Below, in pieces: positions 23,126 through 33,373 of a stretch of DNA of 64,000 nucleotides; the first letter of the stretch is position 1, and each line of letters begins with the position of its first letter. This DNA is from Aspidapion aeneum. Taxonomy: Eukaryota; Arthropoda; Insecta; Coleoptera; Brentidae. The translations under genes were made by a program, and so were the position numbers. The stretch lies in the NCBI GenBank assembly GCA_963576565.1, contig OY755038.1:204883013-204947012 (forward strand). The letters are read 5' to 3'. A model generated the notes under the pieces. It worked only from the letters and a program-made list of their open reading frames with translations. It made no database searches and was not told where the DNA came from.

Positions 23126-26100
23126 TTTTTGGCTAGTTTTTTAACATCTGATGTAATTTTTTGTTCTTTTTTTTAATTTGGAAAAAAAAGAAAAACTTTT
23201 TTTTTTGAATTTTTTTTGGAATTTTTTTTTAAAAATTTTTTGTGGTACATCCAAAGCCAGGTTAAAGGCTTTCAGTGGCTGTCAGTGTTTTTTTGATACC
23301 CAATCAATTTTTTAATGAAAAACAAGATCATTGGTTTTCGTAAATTACACTTTTTAAATATTTTTTTTTGGTAATATTGGTTGATTTGGAACTCGTTTTG
23401 TTGTTTTAGGGATTCTCATAGTTTTTATTAGCTTATCTTCACAGGCTTTTTCTGGGAAAATAAAAGATCCATTTTTATTTATTAAGGAATAATAAGTTGA
23501 TAAAAAAACATGGGAGTTTTTATTGAACGGAGTCCAATTCATGTTCTTAATTCTTTAAAGTTTTTTGTAGGAAGAACATGTGTTAATTTTTTTGTAAAGA
23601 AAAATAAACACAGTTATCTAAATTTACTTCAATTTCATTTAATTTATAGGTGGATGGATTTCCAGACATGGTCTTTTTATGTTTTAAATATATGACATAG
23701 GTAGTGTGTTTTCTTCTAACAATTTTTTTCTGCAGGTTCATTTATTTATATTTTATTATTTCCTGCTTGTGATAAGATAGAAATTGTTTCACAGATTATT
23801 TTTTAGTGCAATCAATTTATTTAGGTCAACAAGTTAATTTTTTTTTGGCGATTTTAATTTTTTGTGGGATATCACCACTTGGTATTTGGAATATTTTTAC
23901 AGGGTTTCACACAAATTTTTCTTGGCTGAGTTGTTTTAAAGTAAATATAGCTTAACAGCTGGTAGCTTTGTTTAGTTGAAAGTATTAATTAGTAATGAAA
24001 GAAAAGGAAAATGAGTTTATTTTGCTTTGTCATTTTCTTTTCTTGTTTTTTTTGGTGGTAACTGTTGGATGACAATTAAGATCTTACGTCACTCAGTTAC
24101 ATCGGGTCAGAGGAGGGTACACTACTAGTGTCGGCTCGGGAGGTTAGGAAACACAAGGCTAAAATCCTAGAGTGACACCTTGGCTGAAGATCGACGCCAG
24201 AGGTCCAGTTGACATTTTTTTTTTGGGGTATTTTTTTTGAAAGACAGTTTTTAGGTCTTTGGTTTAGTTGTCTAGTTGTGTTTCGTGACTGGTCAATTTT
24301 TTTTGGTGGAAAATACAGCGTTGGGCTTTGGAGTGCATTTTTTTTAAAAATGACCTACGGGTATTTCTACCAATTAAAGTTTTCTGGTTCACAATTATTT
24401 TTTTTTCTGTATTTTTTTCTGCGTTCAGGTCATAGCTTGGTCATGGCCATTGGAGAGCAAACATTTATGTTTGAGCCTTGAGAAGTTTTGCCTGCTCCGG
24501 ATTGAATACAGGGAAAATGAATTTGAAGCCCAACTAGATATAATACCACAAAAGAAATGTTTAACTGAGACAGATATAGATATAAGTTTTTTTGATTTTT
24601 TTAGTTCATTTGTAGAGTTCATTTGTAAAGTTCAGTAAATTTTTTAAGTAATGTCATTTTGAGGCCGAAAAATTGGTCAGTGAATTTAAGAGAGACTTTC
24701 AACTAAATATAAATGCTAGGCGGTGGTAATTGGTAAAAATATTTCAAAATTTTATTTTTTTTAAATAATTTAATTTTTCGTAAAAAATTATTTCCTTTCT
24801 GTTAACATAACTTCTCGAATTCTTGTTTTGGTCAAGACGGTTTGTATAGGGGTCGTAGTTTTAAAGGGTGACCAGACAGGTTATATTTTTTTAGGGGACC
24901 AAACGGGAACTTCTTGAGTTACAAAAAGGTGAACTTTTTTTGTCTTAGTTGATCAGGCAGGAATAAATAAATCTTTTTACTTCCAAATCATAATTTTAAA
25001 TAACAAGATTTATTGGTTAAGTGTTTGGGTCTTATAGTAAAAAACGTTTTGTTTTTGGAGGGTACTGGTATGATATGAAATTATTTTAATTTCATGCCAA
25101 ATGTTGTTTGACGGCAGATATGCTAGTCTTCAGTTTTTTTGTTAGTTTGCAGTTTAGGACAGTGGCGTGTACTTAAAGGGGCCTTACATCTGCGCCCATT
25201 GTAAAGCAACTTCCAACATACTTGCTTAGCTTTTCACTTAATCTTCGTTTTGTTGCTTCTGAAATTAAAGCGTTATGTTGGATAACGATGGATGGTGTTA
25301 GACTGAGAAAGTACCTAGGTATTTAGGGATGAAAACTTGGAAGTTGTGGACAATTGGGAAATAATTTTTTTTTATTTCATTTTTTTTAATTTTAAAATAA
25401 TTTCATACTGGTGACCTCAAATAATGAAGCAAATTTTAAATTACAATACACTTTTGTGGAATAAATGGGAAAATGTTCGGGTTAAACATTAAATTTAAGA
25501 TCATTGATTTTTGGAAAAGATTTCAACCTAAAAATAAATTTAAAAACAATAGGTTTTCTTTGATGCGACTAAACAATGAAGAGGGCATATATTTTTTTTT
25601 TGTTATGCATAATATGATAGTAGTACCTTTTGTATTGCCATAATTAGGGGTTTTCCTCCCGCGAGCTGGGTGGAAATGGAAGAAATGTTTGGTTCGGAGT
25701 GTAGAAATCGAGGAACGAGGACTTCCTGCTAATCTTTTTAGGATTTCGCAACTTCGGTTTTCGCTAAATTAAAATACATCCAAATTTGGCCTACAGGCTG
25801 AATCTCGCATTTTCCAGGACCTTGCAGATTCGCGGAGAAAGACAATTTTTGTGATCTGTTTAGTTGTGATAGGAATTAAAATAGTAACATGCACATGAGG
25901 GAACTAGATATATTTAGGTTAAAAAGTATTAAGAACACTGATCTGAACAATTTTCCATAATAGTGTCCTATTTTCACAGGGTGCTTCAAAATATCTTCAC
26001 CCTTTCCTTGAAATAAGATATTGTTTCGCCTGTGGGGGTTTAACCGTTTGAAAAATATATAGGGTACAGATGGGATTGGAATGGAAATCACAAGTTTTTG

Positions 26101-28400
26101 GGTTTTATTGACATTATACTTAGGGAATAGGGGAAATGTCTAATAAAAAGTTTTTGGGTTTAGGCCGAGTTTTGTTGAGATAACAAAAGTTTAATTGGGG
26201 CCGGGAGTTTTATTATGCTCTTTTAAAATTAATGTAATAGTTTTTGGTTCTTGATTTTGTTCTCTGGTTTTTACGCAGGATTATTCCCAACTGTTTCATT
26301 TCAAAATATTATTTGTAGGTGATGGGGTCTCATTAGCCCTTGGACATTTGGTAGTTTTGCTTTGACTGATAGTTGCGGAAAGGGCCCAACTTAATTTTAT
26401 ATCTCGTGAACACCAGGAATAAGGATCTGAGAATGCATTAAGCAGTAAAAATTTTTTTTTTGATTAGATGTTGTGTGTAAAGACACTTAAGTAGGCAGAT
26501 TTAGTTTTACAACGTTATAGGTGAACCTTGGAATTGTTTTCATATTTGGTTTTTTGAAAGTGCACACAAGATAATTCTTTACGGAGTTGGGTGCAAAGGT
26601 TCTTCACATTATAGTGGTACAGTAAATAAGTACTAACGTTGCTTATTTCCTTAAGTAATAATTTTAAACAAATACACTAACATCGGTTGGTTTTTGGAAC
26701 ATAAATATTTTTTTTAAACTTTTCCTAAACTGATTGGTTTTTTTTTCCATTACGATTTTTATACCTTATGATTCTTAAGTAAATTTAATTTTCAACATTT
26801 TTTTTTGTATAGTAAATTAATTTTTCTAGCTCATTTACTTTTCACATTGCCACAGTTTTGGGAGAGGAAAGGGAATTGACAACTGTTTTTTTAAAGGAAA
26901 AGAACAAAAACTGTTGCATGACAACTCGAATAAGATTTTTCTGGTGTTGGTTTTATTTAATTTTTTTTAAGGTTCACTAATAGGAGCTGCAACCCCACTT
27001 AAACATTTTTAATTTTTTTTTAATATTTTTTTTAAATATTTTTCTTTAAATATTTTTTTTTGAAAGGGAAACTTGATTTTCTTATTGGACATTTTTTCCT
27101 TGGTGCATAGTAGTACCTTGCCCCTACAATGGTTTGACCAGTTTATTTAAATATTTTTTTTGCTGAATTAAATATAATTTTATTTCGATTCCTCACGTTT
27201 TAACAACCTATCATCATTTGTTTTAATTTTTTTTCTCCCTACTCCAAACCACCTATTAGGGTAGAGTAATATTTTGAACATTGTAGTGAGCCACTATTTA
27301 ATTTTTTTTTATTATTGGGCTACTGTGGTCGCCACCAAAAAATTTTTAAAAATTTTTTTGCGCACCTTTCGGTACGATCCTAAGGTCTTCTTGACCATGG
27401 TTTGCATCAATTTAGTTAAAATTTTGGGAATTTCATTTTAACGATTATTAGAGAGTTGCAGTCCTACCAAGACGTTATTTGTGTAAATTTTTTTTTACCA
27501 TCGGTAATTTTTTTTTACACACATCATCCTCACTAGTCTAATTCAACGCAATTTCAGCGAGCGGATTTTTTTTTAATTGAGCATATTTTACGATTTCTAT
27601 AACATGAACATCTGTTCCGACGTTTATTGCGTTCACTTATATATTAAGGGATGATGTGACCTTAAGCAATGCATGTTTCGTGTAAACTCAGAGTAGGTAA
27701 GCAGGTTAAAGTGGGTTTTGATTTTTTCTTTTTAGAAAAATCATTGTATACGGCGATTTGGGTTTTTTGAGTAGTTTATTAGTGGAGCCGTTCTGCAATA
27801 GCAGGAGTATACCCTAGCTTTAACTGTGTACAACAGCTTTGGGATTTTTGTTATAGGTAGTCTGTTGTACGTTCCATTTAGGGATAAATATACCTATTCG
27901 GTTGCTGAGGTAAACAAACATCACTTAACTTTAATTTTAATCCAGTTCAGCTAGGATAAGCGCAATTATTTTTTTTTTGGTTTTACTCACGCAGGAGTGA
28001 AACATAAGACCTAAACACTGCCAAAACTCTTGTCTCTCTTTTATTTTTTTTTAACTTTTTTATGGCTACTTGTTAATTCTAATTTAGGATTTAAGTAGTT
28101 ATTTCTATCTGCAAGGTTGGACGTCATAGTTGGTTGTACAAATACTTAACATAAATTATGATTACATTTTTAAATGCAAATAAATTTTATTTTCTTACTG
28201 CTCCGGTGTTTTTCGGTTTTGTTCGCGTCTGCCCGTATTTAAGTTTTATATTTTCTACAGTTGTGAGAAAATTTATAGTGATTTTCACTAGTGAATTGAA
28301 AGTGAACTTTGTGTTTGTTATTGCGTGGTTTAGTTTTTATAATTGGGAGGTATAATTAACAGTTTTAATTAAAGTTTAAAGTTTGAATATAAAAGGCACT
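23126..28400 (+). other. Long T-rich leader of the retrotransposon
   Basis: About 5.3 kb separate the primer site from the gag ATG. The plus strand is conspicuously T-rich, with many runs of eight or more T and far fewer A-runs, unlike the LTR or the coding region. No frame longer than about 90 codons is present and none resembles a known protein. It should contain the packaging signal and may be partly removed by splicing, since short upstream ATGs are many. It could also be captured sequence. Confidence 0.6.
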
Positions 28401-30194
28401 ATGGCTGTTTCTGTGAGTCGGTTGTCTGACATAAGGTACTTAGTCAAGGACGAATTAATCTATGAGTTAACATGGAGAGGCATAGCCATTGGATCGGTGG
28501 AAGAAATGAAACAACAGCTTATGCTGATTAAGCAAAGAGAAAAGACTGATACAAGTATGAGATACCCTCCGTATCCCTTTAAATTTGGCCAAGATGCTTT
28601 TAGCTGCATGAAGAAGCTTGATAGTCTGGTACCGCTGGTAGAGAAGTTCTCTGGTACGAGCAAAGGGGGAGAGTTTAGGAAAATCGCTGTAAGGTTGGAA
28701 CATGTGTTAGCCAGGATAAATAACATGAATCCGTCGAACTTTGAAGAAAGTCAAACAAAAGGCATACTGGTTGCGGAAACCCTGAGTTTGATTGGGAGGT
28801 TGCAGAGCCAAGCAACAGATTTATTAAGAGTTGGCGTGAACTCAGATGATGATGAAGCATCTGAAACCCAATCAACGAGTCGAAGCTCAGATCACTCGAC
28901 AAATGTTGGCAACATTCCCAGCCAGTCTCAACTCCCGCAACCACCGCACTCGAGCACACAAAGACCAGCTCAACAGCCCACAAACCAACCGTCGGCCATG
29001 GCTCCATTGCAAATGCAAGTGCTTACAAACCCAACTCAAGCACCAATACAGGCACCAGTCCCTATGCCGATTGAGAATTACGGTACATCAGCTTTTCATT
29101 ATCAACAACCGTCTACCGTTCCTTTGAGTCTAGCTGCCCTCCAAAGTAGCATTGCACCAATTGCTCAGTCACGACCATTTTCATGTTCGTCGCCAGTACC
29201 AATGTCAAGTGATCCTGGTACCTCATATCACGTTGCACCTGTACCTCCGCATAAGTGGAACTTAAAGTTTACAGGCGAGAGGGGTACGATCTCCGTCACC
29301 GCATTTTTTGAGAGAGTGGACGAGTTAAGTCAGGCGAGAGGAGTCAGCAAAAAGGTTTTACTGAATTCGGGCATTGATCTTTTTGAAAAGTCAGCTTATA
29401 CTTTTTACAAAGATGTTCGAAGAGAAGTCCATACGTGGGAACAGCTGGAACAGAGGTTCATGGCAGAATATCTTCCTTCTTCATATGGCGAGAAGCTATT
29501 GAAGGAGATTCAAAAACGTAAACAAGGCCCTGGAGAGTCTATAGGGACCTATATTGCTGTCATGAACACATATTTCCAAAGACTTGGCTGTCCTGTTTCC
29601 GAAGAGGCGAAATTAGCTATCGTCTTCAGAAATATCGCGGACATCTATAAAAATGGGTTAATTGCTACTGAGGTCAATAGCCTATCACATTTAAAGGATC
29701 TGTGTCGTAGAATAGACCAGAGATATGGTTTAGAAGAGGAGAATTTTACACCTAGGAAAAACCAATCTATTGAACCTGACTTGGCCTACGTTGACGTAGA
29801 GAGCGACAGTGACGATTTTTCAACAGGGGTTGATACAATTCAGATATCAGGTGCCGGGACATCGAACCAACAGAATTTAAATCATCCTGCTAATAGATTC
29901 GACAGAAATAGGCAGCAGCCAGCAAGCAATTTTGCTTCTAGGGCTGATAGAGATAGACAGCAACCAGCTAGTGGTCAGTCTAGTGTAAATGACAGGGATG
30001 TACAACCACAGGGTGTTGGATCTGGTAGGGCGAACAGGGACGTTGTTTGTTACAGATGCAACCAAACAGGGCACATGGCAATCGGGTGCGCACTACCTAG
30101 AGGCAAACAGTGCTATTCGTGTGGTCAGGCAGGGGTTACAGTAAGAGAATGTCGTAATTGTAATCGTCAGGGAAACGGACCCAGGCGCTCGTAG
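28401..30194 (+). CDS. gag: Gag polyprotein of the Ty3/gypsy element
   Basis: Gag (597 residues from the ATG at 28401; the frame is open slightly further upstream but without an ATG) would assemble the cytoplasmic particle that packages the element RNA. The N-terminus (DELIYELTWRG near residue 17) is a helical segment seen in insect gypsy Gags. A Ser/Pro/Gln-rich linker spans about residues 150-285. The central retrotransposon-gag domain lies near residues 287-430 (ERVDELSQARGV, LEQRFMAEYLPS). The nucleocapsid has a canonical zinc knuckle, CYRCNQTGHMAIGC near residue 550, then CYSCGQAGVTVREC near 570, where valine replaces the expected histidine. The last 31 bases overlap the pol frame, which is in -1 phase. 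Confidence 0.95.
   Translation: MAVSVSRLSDIRYLVKDELIYELTWRGIAIGSVEEMKQQLMLIKQREKTDTSMRYPPYPFKFGQDAFSCMKKLDSLVPLVEKFSGTSKGGEFRKIAVRLEHVLARINNMNPSNFEESQTKGILVAETLSLIGRLQSQATDLLRVGVNSDDDEASETQSTSRSSDHSTNVGNIPSQSQLPQPPHSSTQRPAQQPTNQPSAMAPLQMQVLTNPTQAPIQAPVPMPIENYGTSAFHYQQPSTVPLSLAALQSSIAPIAQSRPFSCSSPVPMSSDPGTSYHVAPVPPHKWNLKFTGERGTISVTAFFERVDELSQARGVSKKVLLNSGIDLFEKSAYTFYKDVRREVHTWEQLEQRFMAEYLPSSYGEKLLKEIQKRKQGPGESIGTYIAVMNTYFQRLGCPVSEEAKLAIVFRNIADIYKNGLIATEVNSLSHLKDLCRRIDQRYGLEEENFTPRKNQSIEPDLAYVDVESDSDDFSTGVDTIQISGAGTSNQQNLNHPANRFDRNRQQPASNFASRADRDRQQPASGQSSVNDRDVQPQGVGSGRANRDVVCYRCNQTGHMAIGCALPRGKQCYSCGQAGVTVRECRNCNRQGNGPRRS
30170..30176 (+). promoter_or_regulatory. Candidate -1 ribosomal frameshift heptamer GGGAAAC
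   Basis: In the gag frame this reads CA-G GGA AAC, a canonical X XXY YYZ site. The pol frame is open only from 30164 and gag stops at 30192-30194, so the shift must occur within 31 bases, and this heptamer is there. Downstream, GGTCGA (30197) can pair with TCGACC (30227), a possible but weak and rather distant stimulatory stem. Confidence 0.8.
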
Positions 30195-33100
30195 GTGGTC
30201 GACCTTCGAGTCAGCCTGAACAAGCATCGACCGATAGGCTAACGTACGTTTTAGATTATGTGATAAGTCATGCTCGCAAAGATGAGAGGCCTTATTTAGA
30301 AGTGGATGTGCTCGGAAATAAGTTATTAGGTTTGTTGGATTCCGGGGCTTCACGTACCTTTTTAGGGAATCATGGTTGGTCAATCATCGAGAGGTTTGGT
30401 TTTTCACTTGATACGACAAAGAAGACGAGTTGTATTGTGGCAAATGGTCAAAGCACGAGTAGTATTGGGACAGTGCAGCTTCCTATGCGAGTTCAGGATA
30501 AATTTAGGTTAATAGAGGTCGTCGTCGTTCCTGAATTGCCGCACACTTTGATTTTAGGATTAGATTTTTGGATTTCGATGGGTATAGTACCGAACTTAAG
30601 TACTAATGAGTGGCACTTTGCCGATAATAAAGATGTGACTTGTTCTTTAGAAACACCAGACCAACAAACAACTCTTACACCTTATGAATCAGAACGACTA
30701 GAGGAATTGGTCGATAAATATAAGACTATTATGGGTGACTCACTAGGATGTACAGACAGAGTAGAACATAAGATTACAACAAATGCAGCACCGATAAGAC
30801 AACGTTCATATAAGGTCTCACCGGTCATTCAAAAACTTATTGATGACGAAATCGACGAAATGCTGAAAATGGATGTGATAGAACGTAGTAGTAGTTCATG
30901 GGCTTCACCAGTGGTAATGGTACAAAAGAAAAACACAAAGAAATATCGTTTCTGTGTAGACTACCGCAAATTGAACTCAGTGACGGCGCGTGATAGTTAT
31001 CCTTTACCACTCGTATCCGAGACTCTTGACAAATTGAAAGATGCTAAGTACTTGTCAACTTTAGATATTAAGAGTGCTTATTGGCAAGTACCAATGGAAG
31101 AATCATCGAAGCCACTAACAGCATTCATCTGTCGACGAGGTCTCTTCCAATTTAAGCGGTTACCATTTGGTCTTCATAATGCACCTGCAACTTGGCAGAG
31201 ACTCATAGATAGCATCATAGGAAACAATTTAGACCCCTACGTGTACGTATATCTCGATGACCTCGTAATTGTCACACAGAGCTTTTCTGAACATCTTAGA
31301 ATTCTTGAGGAAGTCCTACGAAGATTGCAGAATGCAAAGATAACGGTAAGTTGGGAAAAATGCCAACTGTGTAGGCCAGAAATGACGTATTTAGGATTCG
31401 TAGTGGACCGTCGAGGCATCCGAGTTGACCCTAATAAAATTAGAGCCATGTTAGAGCTCCAGAGGCCAAGAACTGTCAGAGAAGTTCGTAGAGTTGTAGG
31501 TACAATATCCTGGTATAGACGTTTCATAGAGAATTTTTCAGCGATAATAGCTCCAATTACAGCTCTAACTAAGAAAAATCAAAAGTTCGATTGGACTCCA
31601 GACTGCGAAAAAGCATTTATTAAGATTAAGGAACTTTTAGTGACTGCACCGATTCTTACATGTCCAGATTATACCAAAGAATTTGTCATTCAAACAGACG
31701 CATCAGGCTATGGAATAGGAGCATGTTTAACGCAACCTTATCCTGAAGGAGACAAAGTCATATGCTATTTGAGTCGATCTTTGACTAAGCAAGAACGTGT
31801 TTACACGACCACCGAGCGAGAATGTTTGGCATTGGTTTGGGCGATAGAGAAGCTCCGGCCATATATTGAGGGGATCTCATTTAAGGTCATAACAGATCAT
31901 TTTAGTTTAAAATGGCTTCATAGCTTGAAAGAGCCCAGTGGAAGACTTGCTCGTTGGTCTGTAAAACTGCAGCAATATGATTTTGAAGTAATCCATCGGA
32001 AAGGGAAAGATTTAGTTGTCCCGGACATGTTGTCTCGTGCAGTACCTATGATTGATACAATTTCGCAGCCCAGAGATGTTTCAACAACAATAAAAGATCG
32101 ATGGTACCAAAAGATGGTAAAGAGGGTCGTAGAATCACCATTAAAATTTATGAATTGGAGATACACTGATAATAAGTTGTATAAATATGTCAAACAAGAA
32201 TACCCTCAACTTTCACCATCTAACGAATATTGGAAAGAGGTAGTCCCCAAAGACCACAGGCGTAGAATTATTGGAGAAGCTCACGATCCTCCTACCGCAG
32301 GACACATGGGTGTGTATAAAACCTTCCACAGACTGGCAGAAAAATATTATTGGCCAAAAATGCGCCAGGACGTGGCAACTTTTGTAAAGAAATGCTTTGT
32401 CTGTGCAGCTCATAAAGGTGATACACAAGGTGTATCTGATCAGATGATATCTCACCCAAAACCAACTCGTCCTTGGGAAATTATTTCGACTGATTTATGT
32501 GGACCTCTACCTCGTTCAACAAAGGGTAATTGCTGGATTCTCGTCGTTACGGACTATTTGAGTAAGTTTTCCTTAATTTTTCCAATGCGAACAGCCCCTA
32601 CTCAAGCTGTTGTTAAGCATCTTGAGGAGCAAGTATTTATGGTCTTCGGAGTACCCCGTTTGATACTTTGTGATAATGGCCCTCAGTACAAAAGTAATGA
32701 GTTTAAGCGTTTTGCTGAGAGTTATCAGGTTAAAATTCAGTATAATCCGTATTATCACCCCAGAGCAAATCCAACAGAAAGGACGAATCGCACGTTAAAA
32801 ACCATGTTATGTTGCTATGTGAAAGACAACCACAGGAAGTGGGACGAACAAATACATAAACTTGCCTGCGCGATTCGTACTGCAACCCATGAGACAACCA
32901 GGATGTCTCCTTTCTTTGTTAATTTTGGTAGGAATATGTGTTTATCAGGTAAAGATTACTCCAACCCAGTTTTGTTATCTGAAGAGAATGGTGTACAATC
33001 CGCAGCTGAAAGTAAGAACGAAGGTTTCCGGAAGCTCTATGCTGATGTTAAGAGAAGGTTAGAGGTGGCTGGAGAGAAAAACGTAGTTCAGTATAATTTG

Positions 33101-33334
33101 CGTACAAGGGTACCCAACTTTGCTGTGGGTCAGCGTGTTTGGAAGAAAAATTATGTTTTGTCAGATGCTGCGAAGTTTTTCTCGAAGAAGTTAGCACCGA
33201 AATTCGTTGGTCCTTATGTGATTAGGAATAAAATTTCTCCATGGATATTTGAGCTTCAGGAACCATCGGGTAAAGTACTACCAGGGAGTTGGCATGCCAA
33301 AGACCTTAAGTCGGCAGCGGACCTCTCCGATTAA
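30170..33334 (+). CDS. pol: Pol polyprotein: protease, reverse transcriptase, RNase H, integrase
   Basis: Pol is made as a Gag-Pol fusion by -1 frameshifting; the coordinates start at the slip site, as there is no ATG nearby (a GTG at 30260 is not needed). Counting from 30260, the aspartic protease has LLDSGASRTFLG near residue 26. The reverse transcriptase has LPFGLHNAP and the catalytic YLDD near 330. RNase H has TDASGYG near 478, TTERE and ITDH. The integrase has an HHCC zinc domain (HDPPTAGH, CFVC), catalytic D in STDLCGP, D in LCDNGPQ and E in ANPTER, with 34 residues between the last two. A GPY/F-like module (KFVGPYVI) follows near 982. No chromodomain follows and the frame ends 39 bp before the 3' LTR. 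The frame is uninterrupted and all catalytic residues are present. Together these enzymes mature the particle, copy the RNA and integrate the DNA. Confidence 0.95.
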   Translation, partial: GKRTQALVGGRPSSQPEQASTDRLTYVLDYVISHARKDERPYLEVDVLGNKLLGLLDSGASRTFLGNHGWSIIERFGFSLDTTKKTSCIVANGQSTSSIGTVQLPMRVQDKFRLIEVVVVPELPHTLILGLDFWISMGIVPNLSTNEWHFADNKDVTCSLETPDQQTTLTPYESERLEELVDKYKTIMGDSLGCTDRVEHKITTNAAPIRQRSYKVSPVIQKLIDDEIDEMLKMDVIERSSSSWASPVVMVQKKNTKKYRFCVDYRKLNSVTARDSYPLPLVSETLDKLKDAKYLSTLDIKSAYWQVPMEESSKPLTAFICRRGLFQFKRLPFGLHNAPATWQRLIDSIIGNNLDPYVYVYLDDLVIVTQSFSEHLRILEEVLRRLQNAKITVSWEKCQLCRPEMTYLGFVVDRRGIRVDPNKIRAMLELQRPRTVREVRRVVGTISWYRRFIENFSAIIAPITALTKKNQKFDWTPDCEKAFIKIKELLVTAPILTCPDYTKEFVIQTDASGYGIGACLTQPYPEGDKVICYLSRSLTKQERVYTTTERECLALVWAIEKLRPYIEGISFKVITDHFSLKWLHSLKEPSGRLARWSVKLQQYDFEVIHRKGKDLVVPDMLSRAVPMIDTISQPRDVSTTIKDRWYQKMVKRVVESPLKFMNWRYTDNKLYKYVKQEYPQLSPSNEYWKEVVPKDHRRRIIGEAHDPPTAGHMGVYKTFHRLAEKYYWPKMRQDVATFVKKCFVCAAHKGDTQGVSDQMISHPKPTRPWEIISTDLCGPLPRSTKGNCWILVVTDYLSKFSLIFPMRTAPTQAVVKHLEEQVFMVFGVPRLILCDNGPQYKSNEFKRFAESYQVKIQYNPYYHPRANPTERTNRTLKTMLCCYVKDNHRKWDEQIHKLACAIRTATHETTRMSPFFVNFGRNMCLSGKDYSNPVLLSEENGVQSAAESKNEGFRKLYADVKRRLEVAGEKNVVQYNLRTRVPNFAVGQRVWKKNYVLSDAAKFFSKKLAPKFVGPYVIRNKISPWIFELQEPSGKVLPGSWHAKDLKSAADLSD

Positions 33335-33361
33335 CCTTTTTAGGTTAATCGTCTTGAAGTT

Positions 33362-33370
33362 GGGGGGGGA
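33362..33370 (+). other. Polypurine tract
   Basis: GGGGGGGGA lies three bases before the 3' LTR, where the RNase H-resistant primer for plus-strand synthesis is expected. The three-base spacing mirrors the three bases between the 5' LTR and the primer site. Confidence 0.85.
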
Positions 33371-33373
33371 TTA

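Noticed and set aside
28158..28355. A 65-codon hydrophobic frame just upstream of gag
   Set aside because: Its composition is that of the T-rich leader, where TTT codons give hydrophobic text by chance; no signal or known motif supports it.
33335..33373. An env gene downstream of pol
   Set aside because: Only 39 bp separate the pol stop from the 3' LTR, so no third gene can be encoded there.
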